This document shows positions 35,984 through 45,179 of a DNA stretch of 64,000 bases, one piece after another; position 1 is the stretch's first letter, and every line of letters starts with the position of its first letter. A program made the translations under genes and the position numbers. The notes beneath the pieces were generated by a model, which did no database searches, was not told where the DNA came from, and saw only the letters and a list, made by a program, of their open reading frames with translations. The stretch is from Brevibacillus fortis (GTDB lineage: Bacteria > Bacillota > Bacilli > Brevibacillales > Brevibacillaceae): NCBI RefSeq assembly GCF_003013395.1, contig NZ_PXZM01000013.1, forward strand, positions 42,614-106,613, read 5' to 3'.

Positions 35984-37147
35984 TCACACCTCATGACCGA
36001 CAATCCAGTCCAGTCTTCTGCTATGGATACGGGCAGGAATCGATTTTAGCATGAAATGACGAGCAGCGATGGCCAGTGGATTTTCCCATTGGGTGACTGC
36101 CCCCATCAATCGGGAACCTTTCACAATCGCATTCGCCCGCTTCTTCCGTAGCTCTTCATACATGCGCAAAGCGTGAGCCGGGTCCTTGTCGAATTCTTCC
36201 AAGCATCTGGCCAGCACGAGTGCGTCTTCCATTCCCTGCCCCGCCCCTTGCCCCAGGTTCGGCAGCATCGGATGTGCCGCATCGCCTACTAATGTAACGC
36301 GGCCCTCACTCCACTTACTGAGTGGTGTACGGTCGTAAATATCATGCCGCAAGATGGCTGCATCCTCTGTTGCCTCAATCACTGCACGTACTGGCTCATA
36401 CCAGCCGTCCAATCGCTGCAAAGTCTCTCGCTTCCGGCCCAGCGGTCCATCTTTTTCTCCCTCAGGTGCATTGATAGCGGCAAACCAATGAATTCGATTG
36501 TTGCCGATATGGGAAAACCCGAAGCGAATCCCCCTGCCCCATGCTTCAAAGCCTCCTCCTGATTCCAGTGGATAACGAGGGTCTTGGTAAGTAGCGATCC
36601 CGCGAATCGCAGTGTACCCTGAGTATCTCATCGACTCTTCACCGAACAGCTTCTTCCGAACATGAGAGTGTATGCCGTCCGCTCCGATCAGAATCGCCCC
36701 ATGTGTACTTGACCCATCTGCAAAAACGGCTTGAACCCCTTCCTCATCTTGAGAAAAAGAAATGAGCTGCTTGCCCAGAGCCAATTCCTGCGTCGAGATT
36801 TTTGCCAATAGAGTCTGCTGTAAATCCGCGCGATGAATCAAGTAGCTGTCAGCCCCGTACCGCTCTCTTTGTTCCGCAACAGGCAGCTCGACTAACAAAT
36901 TACCCTTCCAGTCGCGAATTCGTGCGGAGCGGACAGCTGCCCCAAGCTCGCGTACTTCCTGTCCAACTCCCAGCTTATCCAATACCTTCATAGCATTGGC
37001 AGCCAAAACGATTCCAGCACCGATGCCTTTATGCTCCTTTGCCTGCTCATAAAGCGTCACTTGCCAGCCCATTTGCTTCAAGGCAAGCGCTGATGCGAGC
37101 CCGCTCAACCCAGCCCCGATGATCAGCGCGTTTTTTTCTTTGCTCAT
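35984..37147 (-). CDS. FAD-dependent monooxygenase (UbiH/salicylate hydroxylase-like)
   Basis: 387 residues of the flavoprotein aromatic hydroxylase group: ALIIGAGLSGLASALAL (Rossmann FAD loop), ADGIHSHVRKKL (second FAD motif) and VTLVGDAAHPMLPNLGQG (third motif). The enzymes use NAD(P)H and O2 to hydroxylate aromatic or related ring compounds. It lies 14 bases after cysteine synthase on the same strand and is probably co-transcribed. The substrate is not evident. Confidence 0.88.
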   Translation of the reverse strand: MSKEKNALIIGAGLSGLASALALKQMGWQVTLYEQAKEHKGIGAGIVLAANAMKVLDKLGVGQEVRELGAAVRSARIRDWKGNLLVELPVAEQRERYGADSYLIHRADLQQTLLAKISTQELALGKQLISFSQDEEGVQAVFADGSSTHGAILIGADGIHSHVRKKLFGEESMRYSGYTAIRGIATYQDPRYPLESGGGFEAWGRGIRFGFSHIGNNRIHWFAAINAPEGEKDGPLGRKRETLQRLDGWYEPVRAVIEATEDAAILRHDIYDRTPLSKWSEGRVTLVGDAAHPMLPNLGQGAGQGMEDALVLARCLEEFDKDPAHALRMYEELRKKRANAIVKGSRLMGAVTQWENPLAIAARHFMLKSIPARIHSRRLDWIVGHEV

Positions 37148-37161
37148 CGCCTTTTCTCCTA

Positions 37162-38076
37162 TTAGAAAAGATTCATACTCAAATACCGCTCGCCTGTATC
37201 AGGCGCAATGCAAACGACCCGCTTCCCCACTCCCAATCTTTTTGCAATCGTGATGGCAGCAGAGACCGAGGCACCCGATGAAGGACCGACAAGAATCCCT
37301 TCCAACGCTGCAAGCTGCCGCATGCTTTGTAGGGCGTCTTCGTCTGCGATTTGAATGATTTCATTATAGATGCTTGTATTGAGGATTTGTGGGACAAAAC
37401 CAGGGCTCGTGCCTACCAGTTTATGTGGACCAGGCTTTCCGCCTGACAGAACCGGGGAGCCTTTTGGTTCGACGACTGCGATATACAGCTCCGGGAGCTT
37501 TTCGCGCAATGCTTCACCTGTTCCGGTAATCGTTCCACCTGTCCCAGCTGTGGCAACAAACGCATCTAGTTGACCATTCGTTTGCGCAAAAATTTCCTCT
37601 GCCGTCGTCGTTCGATGGATGTCCGGGTTCGCCTGATTCTCGAATTGCTGAGGAATAAAGCTGCGTGGAATCTCTTTTTGCAGCTCCTGCGCTTTGGCAA
37701 TCGCTCCCGGCATTCTCAGCTCGCTCGGTGTCAAAACAACCTCTGCCCCATACGCTTTCAAAATATTGATCCGTTCCTTCGACATATTGTCAGGCATGAC
37801 CAAAATCGCGCGATAGCCTTTTGCTGCGGCATTCATCGCCAAGCCGATTCCGGTATTGCCGCTCGTCGGCTCTATGATCGTATCCCCCGGTTGGATCAGT
37901 CCCGCTTGCTCAGCCGTCAAAATCAGATTGTAGGCAGCGCGGTCCTTCACACTCCCGGACGGATTGAATTTCTCCAACTTCACAAAAACTTCTGCTGCTC
38001 CTTCAGGAACCATGCGCCTCAGTCGAACCATCGGCGTATTTCCAATCAATTCGGTAATGTTCTGGTAGACGCTCAT
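37162..38076 (-). CDS. cysK: Cysteine synthase (O-acetylserine sulfhydrylase)
   Basis: 304 residues of the PLP-dependent beta family. Lys44 in NPSGSVKDRAA binds PLP; EPTSGNTGIGLAM and TAGTGGTITGTGEAL are the cofactor phosphate and substrate loops. It makes cysteine from O-acetylserine and sulfide. Some Bacillus paralogues act in the reverse transsulfuration route on O-acetylhomoserine or cystathionine instead, so the exact donor is not certain. ATG is preceded by AGGAGGAGTAC. Confidence 0.9.
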   Translation of the reverse strand: MSVYQNITELIGNTPMVRLRRMVPEGAAEVFVKLEKFNPSGSVKDRAAYNLILTAEQAGLIQPGDTIIEPTSGNTGIGLAMNAAAKGYRAILVMPDNMSKERINILKAYGAEVVLTPSELRMPGAIAKAQELQKEIPRSFIPQQFENQANPDIHRTTTAEEIFAQTNGQLDAFVATAGTGGTITGTGEALREKLPELYIAVVEPKGSPVLSGGKPGPHKLVGTSPGFVPQILNTSIYNEIIQIADEDALQSMRQLAALEGILVGPSSGASVSAAITIAKRLGVGKRVVCIAPDTGERYLSMNLF

Positions 38077-38176
38077 TGTACTCCTCCTGGAAAATTTGCC
38101 TTAATGACTATCTCTTAGTAATACTATAAGAATAATACAATTTTTCCGACCTGAAAACGATAAGGGTGCTCAAATG

Positions 38177-38206
38177 GGAAAAAGCTCCCGAATGAGAGCC
38201 TTTTTC
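38177..38206 (-). terminator. Terminator of the 350-residue membrane protein gene
   Basis: A - strand hairpin of AAAAAGGCTCTC and GGGAGCTTTTT with one bulge, five bases after the stop at 38211. Confidence 0.7.
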
Positions 38207-38210
38207 CTGT

Positions 38211-39263
38211 CTAAAAACCATACTTTGCTTTTGTCTGATTCAGGACATCCGCTGCTTGTTGATACAGACTGTTCGCCGATGCTTTCACTTTTGCTTGCCC
38301 GCTTTTGTCCACCGAGCCTTGGCGCTGCTTCGCCTGAACGATGGAATCAGTCGCCGTCTTGACTGCCGCATTGATCGCTTTTTCCCGCTTCTCGGCACCC
38401 GGCACGCTCGCTTTGACTTCCGCCCAAATCGTTTGGATATCCTTCATGTCGGTCTCCATGATAGCGATCATTTCCTGCATGTTTTTATTTTTATCCTGGA
38501 TCGAGCCATCCATGGTGTTCATCCCATCGACCAGCACCTTCATACTGCCCAGCGTTCCTTGCATGACCTCGAATTCCATCTTGCTCAAGCCTGGCTGCTT
38601 CGAATAAGTACGAATCTCGTCCAAAAGTCTTTGCAGCTCCGCTATTTGATCGTTTGAAAACTGCGCTTCATCCGTAAATTGTAGCTCGTCCAAATACTTT
38701 GCCGTTTCAATCAGATCAGCCTCTAGCTTTCCTGTCTGTTCTATTTTTTTGGCGAAGTCGACACGTGCCGCTTCTTTGACTCTTTGTTCTGCTACTTCTT
38801 TCTTTTTTACTTCCGCTTCTTCGTTGGTCCGCTTGGTTAATGTCGCCAATTTGCTTTCGTACGCGCTTTTGTTTGTGGCAACAAGACTCGTCAGTCCCTT
38901 ATTCTCTTCCATAAGCAGCCCGTCAAATTGGAGCTCGTCACCCTTCACTGTGCCGATGATATCCTGACCAGTTGCCGGATTTTTGAGAGTCAGCTGCTTA
39001 CCATCCAGCGTTCCTTCCAACAAGATCGACTCAGTTTTCAGAACAGGGATACTGTCTTCCGTTTCGACGATGGAATCCGTCATTTCAACGTTTACTTTCT
39101 CGTTATTCACCTTGACACTCGTGTATAGCATGCGTGAATCGTCCTCGTACAAATACCCTTCCGCCAGTGTCACAGGACCAAAGAAACGATAGCCTTCGTA
39201 TCCCAGCAATGCGACGATGACCAGAGCCATGACGATCATGATGCTTTTGTTTTTTCCCTTCAT
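38211..39263 (-). CDS. Membrane-anchored extracellular coiled-coil protein, unknown
   Basis: 350 residues. One N-terminal transmembrane segment (about 8-25, IMIVMALVIVALLGYEGY) puts the rest outside. A beta-rich part (about 30-130, GYLYEDDSRMLYTSVKV, GTLDGKQLTLKNPATGQD) is followed by long Ala/Glu/Lys-rich helices. No known domain is recognised. Because of the anchor and the position next to another membrane-anchored unknown on the same strand, a shared envelope role is possible. The ATG is at 39263 with GGGGTCGCAGC upstream, a weak ribosome site. Confidence 0.65.
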   Translation of the reverse strand: MKGKNKSIMIVMALVIVALLGYEGYRFFGPVTLAEGYLYEDDSRMLYTSVKVNNEKVNVEMTDSIVETEDSIPVLKTESILLEGTLDGKQLTLKNPATGQDIIGTVKGDELQFDGLLMEENKGLTSLVATNKSAYESKLATLTKRTNEEAEVKKKEVAEQRVKEAARVDFAKKIEQTGKLEADLIETAKYLDELQFTDEAQFSNDQIAELQRLLDEIRTYSKQPGLSKMEFEVMQGTLGSMKVLVDGMNTMDGSIQDKNKNMQEMIAIMETDMKDIQTIWAEVKASVPGAEKREKAINAAVKTATDSIVQAKQRQGSVDKSGQAKVKASANSLYQQAADVLNQTKAKYGF

Positions 39264-39388
39264 GCTGCGACCCCTTTACCCACATTTTCTATTACGTTTG
39301 ACCTGTTTTTCCTGCCAAAACGTGCCATAGTTTTATGATACATGAATCGCGGGGGAAAACCCTATGAGTCTAAAGGCCAAAACACTCA

Positions 39389-40177
39389 TTAAAAGTACGT
39401 GTTCCCAAAATCGTGACTAAGATCGAGTGTTTGACCTTCTTCGATTGTAATGGTAGAGACCTGATATTTCTTATCCATTAGACTCATTGATAAAAATGCA
39501 TCCCATTTTTGTATGTATGGTTTCAATTTTGTTATGGGATATTCATCCACAGGCAAGTCAATGTTACGAGTAGTTTGTTCGGATACAACCAAGACGTGGT
39601 ATTCTCCAATCGGCAAGTTACCAATCTCGTAGTTTCCATACCCATTTGCTTTTACTGCAAATAATCCCGAGTTTTTTGGAGCTAAACCTATTGCAAATAC
39701 CCCCTCCTCTACATCGGTAATCGTATTTTTATCAAAATCTGTACGAATGAGCAGAATCCTTGCATTCACATCCGGCTTCGTCCCAACAAAATCATTGTAC
39801 TGCCACGTAATTGTACCCTTGAGTGATCCCTTTTGGGTAGGAAGTGCTGGTTGTTCTACTTGTCCTATGGCATTACTTTGTTGGCCTTGCGTTTCCACAG
39901 GATAAGCCGCTGGCATCGCCACGTCTGTTGCAGCATTTGACTGCTGATTTGTGCCCGCTTCCTGACCTGTAGACACCGGGCTTACGGGTGCAGGATGATT
40001 CGTTTCCTTTTTCGCTACGGGTCGCGCCCCTAGTAGATCATCAAGATTTTTCCCAGATAAATAGAAAATAGCGCCGCTGGCAATTCCGAGGATGATGGCA
40101 ACTACCAATAAAAAAGTAAGAAGTTCTTTGAAAAATCCGGGCTTCTTCGCTGCTTTTGCTGTTTTGGCATCTGCCAT
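39389..40177 (-). CDS. Membrane-anchored protein with C-terminal beta-sandwich domain
   Basis: 262 residues. A basic N-terminus and one transmembrane helix (about 22-43, LTFLLVVAIILGIASGAIFYL) lead to a Pro/Gln/Asn-rich linker (about 55-112) and a beta-sandwich domain (about 115-262) with GSLKGTITWQYNDFVG and GNYEIGNLPIGEYHVLVVSEQT. The latter resembles carboxypeptidase regulatory-like/transthyretin folds that occur at cell surfaces. No enzyme is recognised. A GGAGGG-type ribosome site precedes ATG 40177. It may work with the 350-residue anchored neighbour. Confidence 0.68.
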   Translation of the reverse strand: MADAKTAKAAKKPGFFKELLTFLLVVAIILGIASGAIFYLSGKNLDDLLGARPVAKKETNHPAPVSPVSTGQEAGTNQQSNAATDVAMPAAYPVETQGQQSNAIGQVEQPALPTQKGSLKGTITWQYNDFVGTKPDVNARILLIRTDFDKNTITDVEEGVFAIGLAPKNSGLFAVKANGYGNYEIGNLPIGEYHVLVVSEQTTRNIDLPVDEYPITKLKPYIQKWDAFLSMSLMDKKYQVSTITIEEGQTLDLSHDFGNTYF

Positions 40178-40295
40178 GGTACCCCTCCGTCAGTCTCTCT
40201 ATCAAGTTATGTGAAGATTTTCCAATCAATATTTTACCAATAGATAGATTCTAGGTCTAGGCTCCTATGACTCGCATTGCACAGGGAACAGGAAA

Positions 40296-40322
40296 AAGCC
40301 GATGTCTACCAAACATCGGCTT
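40296..40322 (-). terminator. Intrinsic terminator of the sugar operon
   Basis: Arms AAGCCGATGT/ACATCGGCTT with a 7-base loop and a T-run on the - strand; it lies 17 bases after the last gene of the operon. Confidence 0.88.
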
Positions 40323-40338
40323 CTCGCACTCTCAATTC

Positions 40339-41325
40339 TTATACCTCAACCATTTCACGCTCGGACGGATAATACATGCCTGCTGCACCGAGCACTCCTG
40401 CTTCCGCTCCAATGGTGGTCAACTGGATGCTCGCTTGGTTTGCCATCCGGGAGATGGAGCGCTCGCGAATGACATTCTTCGCTTCATCTAATAACAACTG
40501 CCCATTCTTCATCACACCGCCACCAATGACGATCACCTGCGGATTGAACAGATGGATCAGATTGGTCAATCCGACCCCGAGATAATAACCAGCTTCCTTC
40601 ATCAAAGTCATGCTGAGCAAATCTCCCCGAACCGCTGCCTCTCCGACCTCTCTAGCCGTTATCCTGCTCAGGTCATTCCCATTTTCCACGAGCAACGAGC
40701 TTGTAACGCCATGTAGGAGCTGCTCTCTTGCTCTGCTTGCCAAAGCCAGTCCAGACGTGTAATTTTCCAGGCAACCTCTATTCCCGCACACGCACAGCGG
40801 ACCTTCCGGATCCAGCGAAATATGCCCGAACTCCCCGGCACTATCGCCAACACCTGTAATCAGCCGTCCTCCACTAATAATGCCAGCACCCACACCCGTA
40901 CTGACCGTTACATAGATCAAGTCTTTCGTACCTCGTGCACTTCCAAACGCCCATTCAGCTACCGCTGCTGCATTGGCATCATTGATCAATTGCACAGCTA
41001 CGCCGAATCGTTCTTGGAGCATCGCGCCGATCGGCACATCGCTCCAATTCAAATTGCTCGCAAAAATGACCATTTGACGCTGGGTATCAATAATGCCCGC
41101 AGTTGCAATTCCGATCCCGCGAATGCGAGAGAGATGGATGCCACTATCGTCTAGAACGTTTTGCACCAAATCACCGATGCGTCCGATGACTGCTGCCGCT
41201 GCCTCTTCTGTTTGTGTCGCTGCGCTCGCCTGACTGAGGATATTACCATGCTGGTCGACGATCGCGGCGATGATCTTCGTGCCTCCCAGATCAATCCCGA
41301 TGGCATATGGTTTGTTTGGATTCAT
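40339..41325 (-). CDS. ROK family sugar kinase
   Basis: 328 residues. IGIDLGGTKIIAAIVD at about 9-24 binds ATP phosphate; TVSTGVGAGIISGG, GEFGHISLDPEGPLC and the zinc motif C-V-C-G-N-R-G-C (about 170) are the ROK signature. ROK kinases phosphorylate glucose, fructose, mannose or N-acetylamino sugars. It ends the operon. I use ATG 41325 with AAGGATGTG upstream; an ATG 27 bases earlier follows straight after the previous stop and has no ribosome site. Confidence 0.9.
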   Translation of the reverse strand: MNPNKPYAIGIDLGGTKIIAAIVDQHGNILSQASAATQTEEAAAAVIGRIGDLVQNVLDDSGIHLSRIRGIGIATAGIIDTQRQMVIFASNLNWSDVPIGAMLQERFGVAVQLINDANAAAVAEWAFGSARGTKDLIYVTVSTGVGAGIISGGRLITGVGDSAGEFGHISLDPEGPLCVCGNRGCLENYTSGLALASRAREQLLHGVTSSLLVENGNDLSRITAREVGEAAVRGDLLSMTLMKEAGYYLGVGLTNLIHLFNPQVIVIGGGVMKNGQLLLDEAKNVIRERSISRMANQASIQLTTIGAEAGVLGAAGMYYPSEREMVEV

Positions 41326-41352
41326 CTTACGCTTCACATCCTTGCTGTCCAT

Positions 41353-42177
41353 TCACGATTGAAAAATGGCGTCCAACGCTTGGGACGTATGCGCGATCAA
41401 TTGCTCAGGCAACTGGCTGTAAGGTGAGATTTCCGGGATGATGTAGCCCTCGTACCCAATCTCACGCAATGCTTCCACCACTCGGTTCCATGGAATATCG
41501 CCAGCGAGCAGTGGCACGAATCCGGTGATGTTGCCTGTCGACGTCTTGAAATCCTTCACGTGAATCGCTTGGATTCTCTTGCCCAAAATGCGAATCCATT
41601 GCTCAGGAAAACCGAATTGCAGCACGTTGCCTACATCAAAATAAGCGCCTACCCAAGGACTGACTACTTCATCGATCAAGCGGGCCATCTCCAGCGGACT
41701 GAGCAAAAACTTGTTCCATACGTTTTCTACCCCGATGTATACCTGATGCTGCTCCGCCTTTCTTGCCAAGCGCTGCAATGCTTCACGCGCCCGCTCATAG
41801 GCCGTATCATACGGCACCTCAGCCGTTACGAGACCTGGGACGACGAGGACGGTCCGTGAGCCAAAAATGCTTGCCGCCTCTATCATTTTCTCGACAACAA
41901 GAATGCCTTTCTCACGGATCGCTTCCTCATTGTGTGTCAACGGATATTTCCATAAGAGGGCAGTAGAGACGCTTGGCAGCTCCAATCCTAGTCCGCGAGC
42001 CTCGTCCGCCAGGCCTTTCAATTCCTGCTCTGTCATCTCTAGATGAAAGGGAGCATCTCCCTCGTCCAAATTCAGTTCTACGCCTCGGTAGCCATGTGCT
42101 TTCGCCTGGCGAAACATTTCTTGCACGCTCGTTTCCTTTGGGAAGCACCAAGCATTGATTCCCTTTTGAAAAGCCAT
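41353..42177 (-). CDS. Sugar phosphate isomerase/epimerase (AP-endonuclease-2-type TIM barrel)
   Basis: 274 residues of the TIM-barrel family that includes IolE, IolI and hydroxypyruvate isomerase. GYRGVELNLDEGDAPF, YIGVENVWNKFLLSPLEMA and YFDVGNVLQFG give the metal-binding Glu/Asp, and IHVKDFKTSTG the His. It probably isomerises or dehydrates a keto-sugar made by the neighbouring dehydrogenases. ATG 42177 follows GGGGAG by eight bases; a GTG nine bases before overlaps the upstream stop. Confidence 0.85.
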   Translation of the reverse strand: MAFQKGINAWCFPKETSVQEMFRQAKAHGYRGVELNLDEGDAPFHLEMTEQELKGLADEARGLGLELPSVSTALLWKYPLTHNEEAIREKGILVVEKMIEAASIFGSRTVLVVPGLVTAEVPYDTAYERAREALQRLARKAEQHQVYIGVENVWNKFLLSPLEMARLIDEVVSPWVGAYFDVGNVLQFGFPEQWIRILGKRIQAIHVKDFKTSTGNITGFVPLLAGDIPWNRVVEALREIGYEGYIIPEISPYSQLPEQLIAHTSQALDAIFQS

Positions 42178-42182
42178 GCACC

Positions 42183-43157
42183 TCACTCCCCTTTTCCCAA
42201 AATTCTAACCGGCTTCCCTTCTTGTGCCGATTGATTCGCTGCCAACGTTACTTCTAGCGTCTTTCTCGCTGATTCATACGGCGACAAAATCAAGCTGCGA
42301 TCCCCTGTCACAATCGCTGTGATAAACGCCCGATCTTGCTCCACGTACATATCCACCGTGCTCTCTGAAGTCCGAGTTCCCTGTTCATCCATGATCGCTA
42401 ATTGCTTTCCATCAATCATGACGCGAAAATCTTTGCCCAAGATTTCTACATTTGTACGGTGATCCTGCTGGATAAAGCACGTATCCAGATGTCCTAGCGC
42501 CCCCGACTCAAACGCCATACTGATAGAAGACACGTCTGGAATATCGATGTTTGGAATGTCACGCGAGACGAGCAATGCCATCTGCGCATAGACCTTCTCG
42601 ATATCTCCCGCCAAAAAACGCATCAGGTCCAAAGTGTGCGTCGCCTGCTCCACAAGCTGTCCGCCTGACTTGCCCATTTCCCTCCACCAAGGTGTCGTGA
42701 CGAACTTGGTCAAATAATGACCGCGTACAAGGGCAATCGACTTGCCTTCCAGGTACGCTTTCGCTTCCTGCACGATATCGAGATAACGCAGGCAATAACC
42801 TGTCGCGGTGATAATCCCTGCCTTTTCAATCGCTGCCTGCTTTTCGCTCACTTTCTGTATATCCAGCCCAATTGGCTTTTCCACAAACAGATGAATCCCT
42901 TTCGCAGCCGCCGTTTCCTCAATCTCTTCATGCGCAAAAGGAGGGACGCACACAAACAAAGCATCCAGCTTTTCTGCCTCTAATAGCTCGCGCCAAGAGG
43001 TGTAGCCATGTGCACCAATGCGCTCAGCAGTCTCTGCAGCCGCCTCTTGGTTCACGTCGCACACTGCAACGACCTGTACCCTTTCGTCCGCTAGCAAGCC
43101 TTTCAGATGATGCTGCCCGATTCCACCTACGCCGATCATGCCTACGCGTACACTCAT
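42183..43157 (-). CDS. Gfo/Idh/MocA family oxidoreductase, copy 1
   Basis: 324 residues. MSVRVGMIGVGGIGQHHLKG is the NAD(P) loop, CDVNQEAAAETAERIG follows, and FVEKPIGLD holds the catalytic Lys of the E-K-P motif. The family oxidises hydroxyls of sugars and inositols at a ring carbon. This copy, the one closest to the TIM-barrel gene, is about equally distant from the other two. It overlaps the isomerase gene by a stop at 42183. Confidence 0.88.
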   Translation of the reverse strand: MSVRVGMIGVGGIGQHHLKGLLADERVQVVAVCDVNQEAAAETAERIGAHGYTSWRELLEAEKLDALFVCVPPFAHEEIEETAAAKGIHLFVEKPIGLDIQKVSEKQAAIEKAGIITATGYCLRYLDIVQEAKAYLEGKSIALVRGHYLTKFVTTPWWREMGKSGGQLVEQATHTLDLMRFLAGDIEKVYAQMALLVSRDIPNIDIPDVSSISMAFESGALGHLDTCFIQQDHRTNVEILGKDFRVMIDGKQLAIMDEQGTRTSESTVDMYVEQDRAFITAIVTGDRSLILSPYESARKTLEVTLAANQSAQEGKPVRILGKGE

Positions 43158-43172
43158 GCCACATTCACCGTC

Positions 43173-44147
43173 CTAGCGTAATACAACTGGTTGCTTCTGT
43201 TCAGCGGATTGATAAGCTGCGAGTGCTACTTCCACAGCCCGCAAGCCGTCTTCACCCGTAATCGACGGCGCTTTCTTTTCACGCACGCTGGTGACGAAAT
43301 CTTTGACCAATTGACTGTCCATGTCATCGCCCCAGTTGACCCACTTCAAGCCTTTTTCATTGGAATAGACGTCCAGCTTCTGAGAAAAAGCGTCGAGCGA
43401 GATCGTGCCTTCTGTCCCGATAATTTCCATCGTCACATCGCCCCAAGTTGGGAAGGTCTTGTTGCGAGACCAGCTGCAATCGAGTGTGGCGAATACACCG
43501 TTCTCAAATTCCATGGTCAAAATACCGCAATCGTCAATCGGTGTATCGGAAAACTTGCTGTCTACTTCCGCGTAGACCTCACGTACCTCTGAGCCCATAA
43601 ACCAGCGCATCAAATCAACCACGTGAACCGTATGATCGATCACTGCACCGCCGCCGGATTTCGCCGGATCGACGAACCAACCGCCAGGATTTTGGCCACG
43701 ATTCGTGCCGCGGATCGCCATGATACGTCCCACCTTGCCTTGCTCCACCAGTTGCTTTGCTCGGACGACAGCCGGATGGAAACGGACAGGGAATGCCGTC
43801 TGCAAAATGACTCCCTGTTCGCGGCAAAAGTCGATCATCTCTTGAGCAGCCTCTGCTGTTGTAGCCAGTGGTTTTTCACACAAGATGTGCTTGCCTGCCT
43901 TCGCTGCCGCTAACGTATGCTCTTGGTGCTTGGCGTTTTCCGAGGTGACAATGACCGCATCGACATCCGTAGCGAGCAGTTCATGATAATCCGAGAAAAA
44001 CGGAACGCCAAACTTCTCAGCTGCTGTCTTTCCGCGTACTTCATCCTCGTCTGCTACACCAACCAATTGAACCCCTTCCAAATTCGCAACCGCATTTGCG
44101 TAGCTGTATGCATGCATATGTGCAACACTGATGATTCCGAGTTTCAT
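43173..44147 (-). CDS. Gfo/Idh/MocA family oxidoreductase, copy 2
   Basis: 324 residues starting MKLGIISVAHMHAYSYANAV, an atypical NAD(P) loop: IISVAHMHAYSY lacks the usual G-x-G-x2-G, so cofactor use may differ from its neighbours. LCEKPLATTAEAAQEM has the catalytic E-K-P Lys, and GAVIDHTVHVVDLMRWF the His of the substrate site. It may act on the same ring at another carbon or reduce the product of another copy. 15 bases separate it from copy 1. Confidence 0.87.
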   Translation of the reverse strand: MKLGIISVAHMHAYSYANAVANLEGVQLVGVADEDEVRGKTAAEKFGVPFFSDYHELLATDVDAVIVTSENAKHQEHTLAAAKAGKHILCEKPLATTAEAAQEMIDFCREQGVILQTAFPVRFHPAVVRAKQLVEQGKVGRIMAIRGTNRGQNPGGWFVDPAKSGGGAVIDHTVHVVDLMRWFMGSEVREVYAEVDSKFSDTPIDDCGILTMEFENGVFATLDCSWSRNKTFPTWGDVTMEIIGTEGTISLDAFSQKLDVYSNEKGLKWVNWGDDMDSQLVKDFVTSVREKKAPSITGEDGLRAVEVALAAYQSAEQKQPVVLR

Positions 44148-44160
44148 GTCCAGTCCCCTC

Positions 44161-45150
44161 CTACACCAAAGTTACGGGTTTGCCCGTTTCGATCGACACA
44201 AGCGCAGCACGAGCGATTTCTACCGCTTTCACGGCGTCTTCTGCCGTCACGATTGGCTCCAAATCACGGTCGATGCATTCGATGAAATGCTTCAGCTCTC
44301 TGAAATACGGGTTTTCACGCAACGGACTCTCCGGAACTGCAACTCCGCTCATGCCTGCTTGCTTCGAGCGATTGACGGCCACTAGTGGTTTTTCCTTCGA
44401 GCTGTCGTAGGAAATGACGCCTTCCTTGCCTGCCAGCTCCATTTTCATCGCGAAGCCTTCATGTGCCCATGAGCCTTCCACATGTGCAATCATGCCGTTC
44501 TTGAAGCGAAGCGTAACCAGTGCGTAATCCATCCGGGCAAAGCCTCGACCAAGCAAGCCTTTCGCGTACACACGCTCCACATCCCCAAAGCACCAGCGCA
44601 AAAAGTCAAAATCGTGAATGATCATATCTAAAACAAGGCTGCCACTGTTTTTGTAGTCCGCGTACCAGTCGTTCCACGCTGTCGGGAAGATACCACCACG
44701 GAACGTACGCGCCACTCCGACGTTGCCAATCGCACCATCATTGACCAGCTGACGGGACTTTTCGTATTCAGGGAAAAAGCGCAGGACGTGTCCGACGAAC
44801 AGCTTGACGTTCTTCTCCCGGCAATAATCCACGATAAAACGAGCTTCTTCTTTATCACGAGCCAACGGCTTTTCACATATGACATGCTTGCCTGCGTCCG
44901 CGGCCTTTTTCACATAGGTTTTATGAAGGTACGTAGGCAAACACACGTCTACGATGTCGACCTGCTCCAGTTTTTCCATGGCCTCTTCATAGCTCTCGAA
45001 CCATTCCGTTTTTGTTTCGGCTGCCAGCTCTTTTCCGCGCTCGCTGCGGATATCGACGATTCCAACCAGCTTGACTCCTTCCATGGCAGCATACGATTTC
45101 GCGTGAACAGTCCCCATGGTGCCTGCTCCGATTACCAGAACATGATGCAT
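44161..45150 (-). CDS. Gfo/Idh/MocA family oxidoreductase, copy 3
   Basis: 329 residues. MHHVLVIGAGTMGTVHAKSY gives the normal NAD(P) loop, ICEKPLARDKEEARF the E-K-P Lys, and LDMIIHDFDFLRWCFGD the active-site Asp/His pair. Three different members in one operon point to a multi-step route in which a sugar or cyclitol is oxidised, altered and reduced again. It is the first enzyme after the permeases. A 13-base gap separates it from copy 2. Confidence 0.88.
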   Translation of the reverse strand: MHHVLVIGAGTMGTVHAKSYAAMEGVKLVGIVDIRSERGKELAAETKTEWFESYEEAMEKLEQVDIVDVCLPTYLHKTYVKKAADAGKHVICEKPLARDKEEARFIVDYCREKNVKLFVGHVLRFFPEYEKSRQLVNDGAIGNVGVARTFRGGIFPTAWNDWYADYKNSGSLVLDMIIHDFDFLRWCFGDVERVYAKGLLGRGFARMDYALVTLRFKNGMIAHVEGSWAHEGFAMKMELAGKEGVISYDSSKEKPLVAVNRSKQAGMSGVAVPESPLRENPYFRELKHFIECIDRDLEPIVTAEDAVKAVEIARAALVSIETGKPVTLV

Positions 45151-45179
45151 AATGGTTTCACTCCTTTTTTCGAAAATGA

